The translations under genes were made by a program, and so were the position numbers. Shown piece after piece: positions 37,301 to 49,364 of a stretch of 64,000 bases of DNA. Below the pieces are notes generated by a model. The model searched no databases, was not told the origin of the DNA, and saw nothing but the letters and a program-made list of their open reading frames with translations. How positions within the stretch are numbered: position 1 is the stretch's first letter; each line of letters starts with the position of its first letter. Source of the DNA: Musa acuminata AAA Group (lineage: Eukaryota > Streptophyta > Magnoliopsida > Zingiberales > Musaceae); the NCBI RefSeq assembly GCF_036884655.1, contig NC_088340.1, forward strand, positions 13,821,001 to 13,885,000. Reading direction: 5' to 3'.

Positions 37301-39577
37301 CTTATCTGAAAGACAGCACATGCTTCTCATGGATCAATAAGAAGCCTTCTAATCCCTTATGGTCACCTTATTCGTTAGATAGCATGTTGTCTGACAGAAG
37401 TGAAGCTAGTAGGAGTGCTCAGTGATTTTAGTTGTCGGATGTGTGAAGCTCTATGCGGTAGGTTGTTGAATACTCTGGTTCTTGTAACTCAAGATATAAT
37501 CGAGCTCTCTGTCATGTGGTCAAAAGAAAGCGAAGTAACACAAGCTTGTGATTTTAATTTCCAACAATTTCAACAGGTAGCCATTTATGGCCCTGTGATC
37601 AGGTGTATTCATATGTTATTGAGCCCTTGCTAAGCACCAAACAGTTGGTATATCTGGTGCATCCAGAGAAAGGACCTGGTTTTAGATTAACGAAAATCAA
37701 CAGGACTTGAGGAATCCTTTTTAGGCTTGTCCAAATTCAATGACCTGATCAAGGAATTAGATTATGACTGAATTACCTGAGTTGGAGACTTCATATTATT
37801 GCCTTCCTTTGCTACTCAAATTTCATTGTGGCTCAAAATTATTGTACAAAATAATTCTAGAGAATTCAATAAACAGAAAATAAATTAACCGAGAAGCTGA
37901 TTTGAAAGATAGCAAACAGAAAGATAAATTAATAGTTGGGCCAATTACTTTTGTGCTGCGGTTAGTCAGAGGCTTGTTGACAATTGGATGTGTGGCTATA
38001 AGTAGTATGTAAGGGTTTAGGGAATGGATCCATATGCATGCCTTTTTTACTTGAAGCCATCTGTAATTGGATAGTGTTCTTGTTGAAAAGAATGATGATA
38101 TTAAAGGACAGCAAGCACTATGATATTAGTGCTACCGTATCATGGCTTACTTGATATCAGGTTAACTATCCAGCTATTTGTCAGAGTTACAAGTTATGAA
38201 GCAGTACTTGTAGTCCTTTTCGTCGACTCGAAGCGCTTGATGAAAAAAGGTCTGCCACTTCACAGTTGTTCTTCAGCTGGTGATGGGTGCTCTATTTAGC
38301 AGCTATTTCAATTTGAGATCAACAAACCATAGTCACCCTGTTCTTGTTGTAAACTTGTGGATACTCTTCTGTTCAGCATGCTGACATAATTCTTTTGTTT
38401 GATTTGTGTGAGCAGTAGTGTTTGTTGCTTTATTCACATGGTGCTTTGCTGAAGGCATCCTAAGATTGACATTTTTATTGCATTGGTAAAATAGGATTCT
38501 GCACTGTTTTCTTCCTGTAGTTTATTAAAATGCACCCATCTTAAAAACATTTGTTGGTCTAAATATTTTGCAAGTGTAACTTTGCTCCTATTGTTACTGT
38601 TTGCAGAGTGGAAAATCATGCTTGGGTGAGATAATTTACAACTATATAACAGCTGAACAATTCTCACCAGATTGCCTTTTGGATTGCTTGGACCTGTCAT
38701 CCGAGCATCACACACTAGAAATAGCAAATAGGATTGAGGCAGCAATTCACGTTTGGAGACTGAAAGGCCAAAGAAGACATTCTCAAGTTAAGGCGAAAAC
38801 GGCATCTTGGAAAGGAAAAGTGAAGGGTTTTGTTGCTGACACCGAAAGGAGTCAATTTCTAGCAGAACGAACAGAGGGTTTGTTCCAGAGCTTGAGAATT
38901 CGTTTTCCTGGACTCCCCCAGACAGTTGTAGATATGAACAAGATTCAGTACAACAAGGTATTCATTAGTGACCACTTAGAAAGTGATGGCAATAATAATT
39001 ACAGAGTCATGATGTTTTTGGTTGACCCCTCATTTTGGATGCTTCATTCACAGATTTTATCGAGAGGATGACAATGTTTTTGTTTATTCTGCACTGCAAC
39101 ATTCTTTGAACAATAAGAGCCAAACATTACACTGAATTTTCTCTTTTGTAGGATGTGGGGCAGTCAATTCTTGAGAGCTATTCCAGAGTTATGGAAAGTT
39201 TGGCATTCAATATCATGGCAAGGATCGATGATTTGATCTTTGTGGATGACGCAACAAAAAAATGTGCAGTCGCTGAAGCTGTTTCGATATTCAACCGGGG
39301 AGGATCAGGAGGACTTCCAGTTCAGAAAAGGATCTCACCCAGTCCCTTCTCAATTCAGAACACACCTTATGCCTCACCATTTGCAACACCCACCTTTTGC
39401 TCTTCAACCCCGGTGATCGGAAGCCCTCTAAGACTGCAAACTTTGGTAAGTAAAAAGAGCACCCAGTGTCCACCACAAGAGGGGAAGATCATCTCTGGTG
39501 ATCTGGAGAAGGTATGGTCATACACTGGCAACCTGAGCGCCAGAAGAGATGCAGGAGACGCCCCCGAAAGGGACTAA
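34378..39577 (+). CDS. ROPGEF1: RopGEF1-like guanine nucleotide exchange factor (PRONE domain)
   Basis: Activates plant ROP/RAC small GTPases by GDP-GTP exchange at the plasma membrane, downstream of receptor-like kinases in polar growth and hormone signalling. Exons: 34378-34651, 34756-34872, 34955-35490, 38607-38957, 39152-39577, all GT-AG; 1704 nt, 567 aa. The ATG at 34378 gives [11 protein letters not shown]; the frame upstream is open but has no earlier ATG. The acidic N-terminus with [18 protein letters not shown] resembles RopGEF1 rather than other members. PRONE covers about residues 92-463: [40 protein letters not shown], the EKWWLPCP loop (W252, W253), [16 protein letters not shown], and [16 protein letters not shown]. 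The C-terminal tail (464-567) is Ser/Pro-rich and ends [15 protein letters not shown], a RopGEF1-type end; in the family this tail is autoinhibitory and a kinase target. Intron 3 is 3.1 kb. Confidence 0.95.
35491..38606 (+). other. ROPGEF1 intron 3 (3.1 kb)
   Basis: Donor GTAAAA after CCCAAG, acceptor TTTGCAG at 38606. Most is plain AT-rich intron. At 37168-37633 two consecutive plus-strand frames give non-repetitive, protein-like peptides ([40 protein letters not shown]), which may be a relic of another gene. I do not recognise it and no splice structure is evident. Confidence 0.5.
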
Positions 39578-40736
39578 CTTCAAAAACAAAAGTCGGACGC
39601 CTGAGGAATCTACGACATGAGACTTTTGTTGCCCGGTTGGTGGGTTGAGTTATGTACAGAGATGCAATTGCAGATATCAGGTTTTGTCCCTCTTTTAGTC
39701 TTAGCTGAATCTTCTTAGTTTGTAGACTTGTTACTAGTGAAAACTGATGGCTCTTTGGCAAAACATGTGTACGATCTGGTAGGTAGGTAATGAAATCATG
39801 CTCAGACAAATCTACCATTAGCAGAAAAGTTTGCCTTTGGTCGACCGGGTATGTGAATTAAAATCAGCTGTTCTCACAAGTAGTACGTACTTGATGAATT
39901 CAACCATAACTCGCTCTTATTTTAGATAAGATGTGGTATGTGAATTAAAAACTAAATTTTTTGGACTATGATTAGTACTTACTAAGCAGTGATTTACTCA
40001 TATTATTATTATTATTATTATCTTTTAATCTTTTTAAATTATACAGTAAAATATGATGAATTAATTATTGATTAATTATAAATTAAATTATATACTAATT
40101 ATTTCGTGAAAATTATTTGTTTTGATTTTGACTTTACATATTTATAGAAAAATCCATAACATTACGACATTATGCTTTCAAATTTTCACTGGGCTGCAAG
40201 CGTTACAAAACGAATCGATAGATAATTACAAAGAATTAGATCAAATATTTATCTCTTCAAATGATCCAACCGTTAAAAAGAATAGATTTTTCAGATGGAA
40301 ACAGTTATCTCTCTCCCCAAGTCTGCCTTCTCTCGGATTCGTTTCAGAAAGAATCGGGTGAAACTGAAGTCTCATGCTTTCGAAATTTATGGCCCACAAA
40401 GTTGATTTGTGGTGTGGATTTTACTCCAATGTTAACATCCATGTATTTTTCTGGACGCCAATCACATTTCAAAGGACCGATGGATGGAGGAGAGGCATCC
40501 ATCTACGTGTTTCACATTTTGTTTCCCTATCAGTTTTAATGGCCATGTCAACAAGTCAGCACTCACTAATTGTCCCTCCTTGCGGTCATGACAGTGCCTT
40601 CTTTGAAGCGACTGTTCTCTAACACAGAAAATGAAGCAGCAACACGTGAAACACGGTTCATGTCCACATCACGGCCTTGTTCTCTCCGCCGCAGATGATT
40701 GAGAATATGAGCGAGAGGAGGAGGTTCGCGCCAGGC
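39578..40736. other. ROPGEF1 3' end and intergenic region before CYP71
   Basis: The first ~250 bp should be the ROPGEF1 3' untranslated region. AT-rich intergenic DNA follows, with an ATT-type microsatellite at about 40003-40020. No gene recognised. Confidence 0.55.
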
Positions 40737-40744
40737 TTATATAA
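40737..40744 (+). promoter_or_regulatory. Putative TATA box of the CYP71 gene
   Basis: TTATATAA, 61 bp upstream of the ATG at 40805, so the leader would be about 30 nt. The spacing fits a plant core promoter. Confidence 0.6.
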
Positions 40745-40804
40745 CCTAAAGAGCTAAGAACAAGTTGGCCGGGAGTTTAGGAGTAGAAGAAGAGACTACA
40801 ACAA

Positions 40805-42424
40805 ATGGAGACTCTGGCCACGCACTCCCGGCTGCACCTGCACCTCACTAACCCTTTCCTCCTCCTCTCTCTGCTCTTACCTGTCCTCCTCTTGTTCCTG
40901 CGACGTCAAAGAACAGCAGCGTCCTCGACGAAGCTCCCATTGCCACCTTCCCCCTCCGGGATTCCCATCCTCGGCAACCTGCACCAGCTGGGTTCCCTTC
41001 CTCACCGCAATCTCCGGGCCATGGCGGCCAGGCATGGTCCTATCATACTTCTCCAGCTGGGGCAAGTCCCCGCGCTGGTGGTGTCCTCCGTCGACATGGC
41101 GCGGGAGGTCATGAAGGAGCAAGACCATATCTTCGCCAGCAGGCCTTCTCTGAAGGTGCCCAACATGCTCCTCCGCGACGGCCGGGACGTGGCCTTTGCG
41201 CCCTACGGGAACTATTGGAGGCAGGTAAAGAAGGTGAGCCTCCTCCACCTGCTCAGCGCCAAGATGGTCCGGTCGTTCCGGACTGTGAGACGGGAGGAGG
41301 TGGCCCGCATGACCGACGAGATATCTCGGTCGAGCTCTTCCGGCCCCGTCGACGTGACAGGGGCCCTGAAGTCTCTCGCGAATCATATCATCAGTAGAAT
41401 TACCTTCGGAAGCTCCTCAAAGCAAGAAACATGGGATAGACACATCGTAGACTTGCTGGGAGAAGCCTCCACGTTGACGGGAGCCTTCCATGCGGGGGAC
41501 TATTTTCCTTCGCTTCCATGGCTGAGCAGACTCAGCGGTTTGGAGGAGAGGGTGAAGAGATTGTTGGACGTCATCGACCCAATTCTCGATGAGATCATCG
41601 AGAAGCATAGCAGGCGGTCGAGGGAAGACGAACGTGAGACGGACTTCGTCGATGTTTTGCTCTCTCTGCAGGAGGACCCCGAGATGAAGCGCTTCATCAG
41701 CAACGAGACCATCAAAGCGATAGTCACGGTAATCTTCTCGCCATTAACAGCTGTCGTGTTACACAGTCAATAACAGCATCGATAGTGTCCATGGTTCGTC
41801 TGATATCAACAGGACATGTACGCTGCTGGAACGGACTCCACGCACATCGTCATCGAATGGGCCGTGGCAGAGCTGATCCGGAACCCAGGAACCATGAAGA
41901 AGCTGCAAGATGAGGTGAGATCGGTGGCAGGATCTAAGCACACGCTGGAGGAGGACGACTTGGTCAATGGAATGGACTACCTGAGGGCTGTGATAAAGGA
42001 ATCCATGCGACTCCACCCGCCCGGGACCTTGTTGGTTCCGAGAGAGCTGATAGAGGAGACGACGATCGCAGGCTACAGAATCCCCAAGGGGACAAGAACC
42101 TTCGTCAACGTCTGGGCCATCGGAAGGGACCCCAGCATATGGGAAGCTCCCGATGACTTCCGCCCCGAGAGGTTCCTCGGGAGCTCCGTGGATTACAGAG
42201 GCCAGCATTTCGAGCTTGCTCCGTTTGGCGCGGGGCGGAGGATGTGTCCGGGAATTGGGTTCTCGGTCACGATCATCGAGCTCGCCCTTGCAAATCTCAT
42301 GCTGCAGTTCGATTGGAAGTTGCCTGACGGCATGAAGGAAGAAGACATGGACATGATCGAAGCTTTTGGGGTCACCACACGTATAAAGAGCGGCCTGCGA
42401 CTTGTTGCGACACCTCGATTCTGA
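40805..42424 (+). CDS. Cytochrome P450, CYP71 family
   Basis: Haem monooxygenase anchored in the ER that uses NADPH-P450 reductase; CYP71 members act mostly in specialised metabolism (terpenoids, indoles, phenolics). Exons 40805-41728 and 41813-42424 with an 84-nt phase-0 GT-AG intron just before the I helix, the classic CYP71-clan intron position. The protein is 511 aa. Visible parts: N-terminal membrane anchor (about residues 17-34), Pro-rich hinge (LPLPPSPSGIPILGN), WRQVKK of the C helix, I-helix AAGTDST (312-318), ExxR of the K helix (E371, R374), FRPERF (424-429), and haem loop PFGAGRRMCPG with Cys453. No essential residue is missing, so it should be active. Start chosen as the first ATG after the TATA box, giving a normal anchor. 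The substrate cannot be told from sequence; subfamily 71A-like is a guess. Confidence 0.95.
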
Positions 42425-43034
42425 TAGGAGTCGGTCGAAGACAAAATATGGCTTCTATATGTTGGAATAAAGATAATAAAAAGAAAACTTTGTGTTGTAA
42501 CATGTAGTCAAATTAAATTAAATCATAATAAAATAAAATATCAAGATTTACGTGAAAAATCTCTATATAAGGATAAAAATAATGAGATAAATTAGTAAAA
42601 ATTTACTATAAGAATAATGAATATATAAATTTAAGAGTCTTTTATCCAAAATCCAAACAATAATCACAAGAGAATAACTGATATATAAGAATTACGTCAC
42701 TATACACAATATCCAAAATCTTTCCAAATAATCACAATAAGAATCTACTATAAAACTGATCTAACCTAAGATGAAAATACTACCTAGATAATTGAGAATA
42801 GTCTCTCTATATTTCTTTGTCTTCTTCTCTTTTCTTCTCTTATTTTTTATCATTTTTTTTCTTTTTGAATCATGTTGCTATTGTAGTTTTCTACCCCTAG
42901 TTTTTTGTCTCTTTTTCGTAGCCACCTTATTAGATCTAGGTTTATGATAATAAGGAAAATGGGCTATGGGCTGTTAAAGCCCACTATGGGCTAAACTCTA
43001 TCTGCCCAACAAGTTTTCCCATCAGCCCATAAGG
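42425..43034. other. CYP71 3' region up to element E
   Basis: AT-rich DNA holding the likely CYP71 3' untranslated region and polyadenylation region, then T-rich and mixed sequence. No gene or element end recognised until TGTTAAGATC at 43035. Confidence 0.55.
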
Positions 43035-43318
43035 TGTTAAGATCAAAGTCGACACTATGAAAGGGGGGATGAATTAGTGCTTTCGATAAAAATGACATTA
43101 ATTCAAAGATTCATTCGATCAAATTTATATCTAAAAAAACATTTAAACTTGAACGTAAGTGATTGAGGGTAGTGAGCAAATGAATAAGTGAGTGATGAGA
43201 ATAAAAATCATAAAAGAAATGACACAGAAAGAAAGTACACTGAATTTATAGTGGTTCGGTCATCATGACCTGCATCTACTTTTGATTCCACCTCCGTTAA
43301 GGCCACCAGTGTTCACTA
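43035..43318 (-). repeat. 3' LTR of E, distal piece (with 47278-48298)
   Basis: In minus sense the piece ends ...TCTTAACA at 43035 and contains the complement of GCACTAATTCATCCCCC, the same position as GCACTAATTCACCCCCC in LTRs B, C and D. It is separated from the rest of the LTR by F. Rejoined by position across CACTA, the text lines up with the GGCCTTCGCCTATTGAAGG region of the other LTRs. Confidence 0.8.
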
Positions 43319-44300
43319 TGTGGAGAAATCTTGGGGGCGACATCACATGCGCAGCGGAAGAACAAGAAAACAAAATCCCCGATTCCCAAAGAGATGTTCG
43401 TCGTCGTGCGAAGATTGGTGCGCAAAATCCGTGAAACTTAAAACTGCGTATAGAGTAGATTGTGTTACCTAGGGAGATCGTATATCCCTGTTTCCTTGCA
43501 GATCTTTAGGAGAGGGTGAAGGAGGTCAAGCGTCCTCCTCTCTAGCGGTGATCCACACAGTAGGGCTGCGACAACGCTCCTCAAAACTCCAGGCCTGCTT
43601 TGAGGTGGAGAGGGGGAGGAGAATAGGAGAGGCAAACAAAGGCTCTAGCCTATGAGGCTTTGAATCCCTCCTATTTATAGAGGTCCCCTATCAAACCCTA
43701 ATGGGTCCTCCCCTAGTGGGTATTGGATCTGCATCCAATAAGACAAGGGCTCCGTCGGATATCTTATATCCGAACATCTACTCATCGCAATGCCTACCAT
43801 ATGTGTGTGACCCTTTAGGCCCAATATTGAGCTGGCCATGAGTCATACATGTCAGAACTCCTTCTAACTCAGTGAATTATTATCTCTGTAATAATTCACT
43901 TGACTCATCGACTACGGACGTACTAGGCCACTACGCCATAGTCTCTAGACGATACAGAGGAATCCAATCCATTGGACCTGTCTATCCTCAGTTACCGTGT
44001 ACCTATAGTCCCTCATCCATCTAATATCCCAAAGACCGTATATCGAGCATGGTGCTGTCAGTCCTATACGGTTTCTACTCGAGTCTCGCTCTAATAGATT
44101 CTCCCGGAGAACTCTTTCTCTCTCAACCCGAATGACCCCGGCCAGGGATTTTTCTGAGCAAGAACATATGGGATATTCCTCTCATGACGCCGAGAGTGGA
44201 TGATCCTCTATCGACACTCAATAGCCCTCGTAAGGTCGACTACCACTCCCAATGACCAGCTATACTAGATCTGGGACAGTCAAACCTATAACTCTGGGAT
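43071..44300. repeat. 1230-bp tandem repeat, copy 1
   Basis: Starts GAATTAGTGCTTTCGATAAA in the LTR of E, crosses the E/F border at 43319 and ends in F at CCTATAACTCTGGGAT. Two more copies follow at exact 1230-bp offsets. Copy 1 differs from the other two at shared sites (for example TGTGGAGAAATC against TGTTGAGAAATC, and ATTCGATCAAA against ATTCGATAAAA). Confidence 0.92.
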
Positions 44301-45530
44301 GAATTAGTGCTTTCGATAAAAACGACATTAATTCAAAGATTCATTCGATAAAATTTATATCTAAAAAAGCATTTAAACTTGAACGTAAGTGATTGAGGGC
44401 AGTGAGCAAATAAATCAGTGAGTGATGAGAATAAAAATCATAAAAGAAATGATACAGAAAGAAAGCACACTAGATTTATAGTGGTTCGGTCATCGTGACC
44501 TACATCTACTTTTGATTCCACCTTCGTTAAGGCCACTAGTGTTCACTATGTTGAGAAATCTTGGGGGCGACATCACATGCGCAGCGGAAGAACAAGAAAA
44601 CAAAATCCCCGATTCCCAAAGAGATGTTCGTCGTCGTGCGAAGATTGATGCGCAAAATTCGCGAAACTTAAAACTACGTATAGAGTAGATTGTGTTACCT
44701 AGGGAGATCGTATATCCCTATTTCCTTGCAGATCTTTAGGAGAGGGTGAAGGAGGTCAAGCGTCCTCCTCTCTAGCGGTGATCCATACAGCAGGGCTGTG
44801 ACGACGCTCCTCAAAACTCTAGGCCTGCTCTGAGGTGGAGAGGGGGAGGATAATAGGAGAGGCAAGCAAAGGCTCTAGCCTATGAGGCTCTGAATCCCTC
44901 CTATTTATAGAGGTCCCCTGTCAAACCCTAATGGGTCCTCCCTTAGTGGGTATTGGATCTGCATCCAATAAGACAAGGGCTCCGTCGGATATCTTATATC
45001 CGAACCTCTACTCATCACAATGCCTACCATATGTGTGTGACCCTTTAGGCCCAATATTGAGCTGGCCATGAGTCATACATGTCAGAACTCCTTCTAACTC
45101 AGTGAATTATTATCTCTGTAATAATTCACTTGACTCATCGACTACGGACGTACTAGGCCACTACGCCATAGTCTCCAGACGATATAGAGGAATCCAATCC
45201 ATTGGACCTGTCTATCCTCAGTTACCGTGTACCTATAGTCCCTCATCCATCTAATATCCCAAAGACCGTATATCGAGCATGGTGCTGTCAGTCCTATACG
45301 GTTTCTACTCGAGTCTCACTCTAATGGATTCTCCCGGAGAACTCTTTCTCTCTCAACCCGAATGACCCTGGCCAGGGATTTTTCTGAGCAAGAACATATG
45401 GGATATTCCTCTCATGACGCTGAGAGTGGATGATCCTCTATCGACACTCAATAGCCCTCGTAAGGTCGACTATCACTCCCAATGACCAACTATACTAGAT
45501 CTGGGACAGTCAAACCTATAACTCTGGGAT
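44301..45530. repeat. 1230-bp tandem repeat, copy 2
   Basis: Identical in layout to copy 1, including the 248-bp piece of LTR E at its left (44301-44548). Shares several variants with copy 3 only, which suggests that copies 2 and 3 separated last. Confidence 0.92.
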
Positions 45531-46757
45531 GAATTAGTGCTTTCGATAAAAATGACATTAATTCAAAGATTCATTCGATAAAATTTATATCTAAAAAAGC
45601 ATTTAAACTTGAACGTAAGTGATTGAGGGCAGTGAGCAAATAAATCAGTGAGTGATGAGATTAAAAATCATAAAAGAAATGACACAGAAAGAAAGCACAC
45701 TGGATTTATAGTGGTTCGGTCATCGTGACCTACATCTACTTTTGATTCCACCTCCGTTAAGGCCACCAGTGTTCATTATGTTGAGAAATCTTGGTGGCGA
45801 CATCACATGCGCAGCGGAAGAACAAGAAAACAAAATCCCCGATTCCCAAAGAGATGTTCGTCGTCGTGCGAAGATTGGTGCGCAAAATCCGCGAAACTTA
45901 AAACTGCATATAGAGTAGATTGTGTTACCTAGGGAGATCGTATATCCCTGTTTCCTTGCAGATCTTTAGGAGAGGGTGAAGGAGGTCAAGCGTCCTCCTC
46001 TCTAGCGGTGATCCATACAGCAAGGCTGCAACGACGCTCCTCAAAACTCTAGGCCTGCTCTGAGGTGGAGAGGGGGAGGAGAATAGGAGAGGCAAGCAAA
46101 GGCTCTAGCCTATGAGGCTCTGAATCCCTCCTATTTATAGAGGTCCCCTGTCAAACCCTAATGGGTCCTCCCCTAGTGGGTATTGGATCTGCATCCAATA
46201 AGATAAGGGCTCCGTCGGATATCTTATATCCGCACCTCCACTCATCGCAATGCCTACTATATGTGTGTGACCCTTTAGGCCCAATATTAAGCTGGCCATG
46301 AGTCATACATGTTAGAACTCCTTCTAACTTAGTGAATTATTATCTTTGTAATAATTCACTTGACTCATCGACTACGGATGTACTAGGCCACTACGCCGTA
46401 GTCCCCAGACGATACAGGGGAATCCAATCCATTGGACCTGTCTATCCTCAGTTACCGTGTACCTATAGTCCCTCATCTATCTAATATCCCAAAGACCGTA
46501 TATCGAGCATGGTGCTGTCAAACCTATACGGTTTCTACTCGAGTCTCGCTCTAATAGATTCTCCCGGAGAACTCTTTCTCTCTCAACCCGAATGACCCTG
46601 GCCAGGGATTTTTCTGAGCAAGAACATATGGGATATTCCTCTCATGACGCCGAGAGTGGATGATCCTCTATCGACACTCAATAGCCCTTGTAAGGTCGAC
46701 TACCACTCCCAATGACCAGCTGTACTAGATTTGGGACAGTCAAACCTATAACTATGG
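45531..46757. repeat. 1230-bp tandem repeat, copy 3
   Basis: The last copy; it runs through CCTATAACTATGG and continues without a break into the unique remainder of F (46758-47272). So copy 3 preserves the original F sequence at the downstream breakpoint. Confidence 0.9.
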
Positions 46758-47277
46758 CATCAAAGAGTGGAGCACTCATACAGGACATCCTTGGTGTCTC
46801 AAGTCTAAGGACCAGACACACCACTAGGACTACAGAATCGCTTTCTGACAATAAGGCATCATCAACCATCTAGCATTTCGTAAGCGGATCAATCAGTGAA
46901 CTCATTCTCCAATGAGTACCTGTACTGTATCCCTAGTGTCCCTACATGAGCAGCTATGAGACCAGCTGCATCCATCATATGGACGGGTATACAGCACACC
47001 AGTCTGTCCAGTTATCACGATGTCCCTCTCGAGTAACCTATGACTGGGATTATTTAGGATATGTATTTAAAGGTGAATTGATCTCATTATCGTGATCTCA
47101 TCACGATCCGATTCCCATTGCACAAATCCAAGGACATCACAATATATATATATGCATATATGCAATAGTTATAAAGTGATATACGCCAAAATATAATAAG
47201 CAAAAAGATTATGTATCAAGTCACACGTGCCATCACTCACATGATTGGCTTGCTGGGCACATATGACTAGCACACTA

Positions 47278-48298
47278 ATGGTCTTACTTCAATGAGCAAA
47301 GACCAAACACCCTCTTACAATACTTTCTCCTTTTTATAGGTTTAGGAGATAATCTTTTACAAGCCTCACACATCTCTTAGATTGATCACAAGGCTAAAGA
47401 AGGAAAAGGAGGACACTTAGCACTATTTCAACACTTTTACAACCAAGCTCTCAAGATTTTTGTTCATACTTTTCGTACTTTTTCATGCAAGAAAAAGTGG
47501 GGTATTTATAGGCCCCAATGGTTTTAAAAATGGAGTAAAAAAGTGTTTCATCCCGGGTTTTCGGGGCATTAGCGGTACCACCACTATTATTGGGTGGTAC
47601 CACCGCTTGTAGACTGACATTAGGTGGTACCACCACCTAGTTCGGGTAGTATGATGGCCTGATAGAGCTTTGGAGATCGGGCTCTTTTGGTACTATCTCC
47701 TGACAGCATTAACTACCAGTGGTACTACTGCCCAAACCACTTGGGAGGCTGAGCCTTAAGTAGTACCACCGCCCAGTCTAGGTAGTGCCACTGCCTGACG
47801 TGGCTCCAAGTGGCTGAATGGGCCATCGAACTAGCCCAATTCAGCCATGTTTTGGGCCCAGTTGGCCTCTAATTGAGTTAGTAAGATTTCTCCTAAAACT
47901 AACTCAAATTAAAGTCCTAACTATGATAATTAAGACTAAAACAATTATGATACTTGTAATCTAAGTTGTCTGGTGCGTCAATTGTTCAAATGAACTCTTA
48001 GTGAATTTTCGACGATCTTTCGGCGGGCTTTTGGTGAACTCCTGACGAACTTTCGGTGAGCTTTCGGTGAACTCCCGGTAAAATTATAGTGAGCTTTCAC
48101 AGCATCGTCTGATCCTTCGATGTATCCCCCGATTCATCGGGCCCGATGCCCAATCATTGACTTCGACCCAACTTCAATTTTTCTGTAATCATTTTGCTTT
48201 CCTCACAATCATAGTTAGTCCTACATCACTTATCTCAACACATGGATTATATCATTAATTCACCAATTGATTTCATCATTAAAATCCGATATTCAACA
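47278..48298 (-). repeat. 3' LTR of E, proximal piece
   Basis: In minus sense it starts TGTTGAATATCGG at 48298. It contains GGTACCACC-type palindromic repeats (47570-47800), a likely TATA box (complement of TATTTATAGGCCCC near 47505) and the GGTCTTTGCTCATTGAAGTA leader motif that corresponds to GGCCTTCGCCTATTGAAGG in B, C and D. The direct duplication CACTA just left of it marks the F insertion. Confidence 0.8.
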
Positions 48299-49364
48299 AT
48301 CTCACCATTTTTGATAATGACAACTAATTGATGACTGAGTTAACCTTAACTCCCCTATCTATATGCCATATTAAGATAAGGAAAACTTGAATTAAAAAAG
48401 AATCATAATCTTTGAACTCAAGTGAAATAATTTCGATTATAGTGATCAAATGTAATATATGAAAATTTCTTACATTGTACATCATCATAGTTTTAAGTCA
48501 TCAAAGTATAAGTACACAATTTTATCACTTCATGTATGATAATAAATTACTTTGGGCATAACCTATATGATACTAAAGTATTCATCATTTTATGTATGAT
48601 ATCAAATTTAATATACATGATACTAAAGTATTTTTTAACCATTTATCACTTTATGATACCACATTCAACATCATTTTGGCATGATTCCAAATATTCATCA
48701 TTTCTCTCCCTTTGTTATTAACAAAAGGGAGAATCATTCAACAATTTATATAACTATTTTAAATTATTCAAGTAATTTTTACACCAATTTATGCAAGCTA
48801 GCAAATTTGTGAAATGAGAAGTTAAGCAAAAACTTTGCATGATAACTACTTTTGCTTTTTGAAATGGGCAAGCTAGCATTTTTGCTTTAGATATACAAGT
48901 ACTTTTTAATTCTTCTTGAGATGTGTAATTATTTTTCTTCCTTTTGTCATAACAATAAAAAGAAGACTAAGAAGAAGAAGAAGGGAGGAATTCATTCATC
49001 ACAATAAAAATCAAGTTATAAGAACCAAATCTATGAAAAGATTTGAACCAAATCAAATATATGAAAAAATAAGTTTCATTGAATCAAGCTTCTACTTTCG
49101 TAAAGAGAAAGGATTCATCATAAAAGATCAAAATGTGCATACTAGAAATTTATGAATCAAATCCCTATTCTTGTAAATAGAAGGAAGAAGGATTCACGCA
49201 TAAAAGATCAAGTATACCAAAAGTCTATGAATAAAAAACTCTTCTTTTATAAATTACAAGAAGAAGGAATGAAGGAAACAATCTAGATTTAAAAAGAAAT
49301 CTCAAGTTATGAAAAACTGAGAAATCCGAAAAATGTATAAAGGAATTCATGCATTCGGAAGATT
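48299..49364 (-). other. Non-coding 3' internal region of E
   Basis: AT-rich DNA between the pol relic and the 3' LTR, in the place where B and C have their AT-rich tails. Polypurine-like minus-strand text (complement of CTCCCTTTGTTATTAACAAAAGGGAG near 48704-48732) and a degraded tract directly at the LTR (complement of ATCTCACC) fit the multi-tract pattern of the lineage. Confidence 0.6.

Larger units (their letters stand above)
43319..47272 (-). mobile_element. Solo LTR F inserted in the LTR of E (with internal triplication)
   Basis: On the minus strand it begins TGCTAGTCATATGTGCCC and ends AAGATTTCTCCACA. It is flanked by the 5-bp duplication CACTA (43314-43318 and 47273-47277). It carries a TATA box CTATAAATAG (minus) near each ...CCTCCTATTTATAGAGG... 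but no primer site, polypurine tract or coding region, so it is a solo LTR. Without two extra 1230-bp repeat units the LTR is about 1494 bp. It is unrelated in sequence to LTRs A-E, so it belongs to a different retrotransposon family. Confidence 0.75.

Noticed and set aside
40877..41386. 169-aa minus-strand frame opposite the P450
   Set aside because: GC-rich shadow of CYP71 exon 1; the plus strand has all P450 motifs.
43071..46757. Tandem array as a satellite or rDNA-spacer-like repeat
   Set aside because: Each unit is explained by pieces of LTR E and LTR F, and the array ends within F, so it is a local triplication of nested LTRs.
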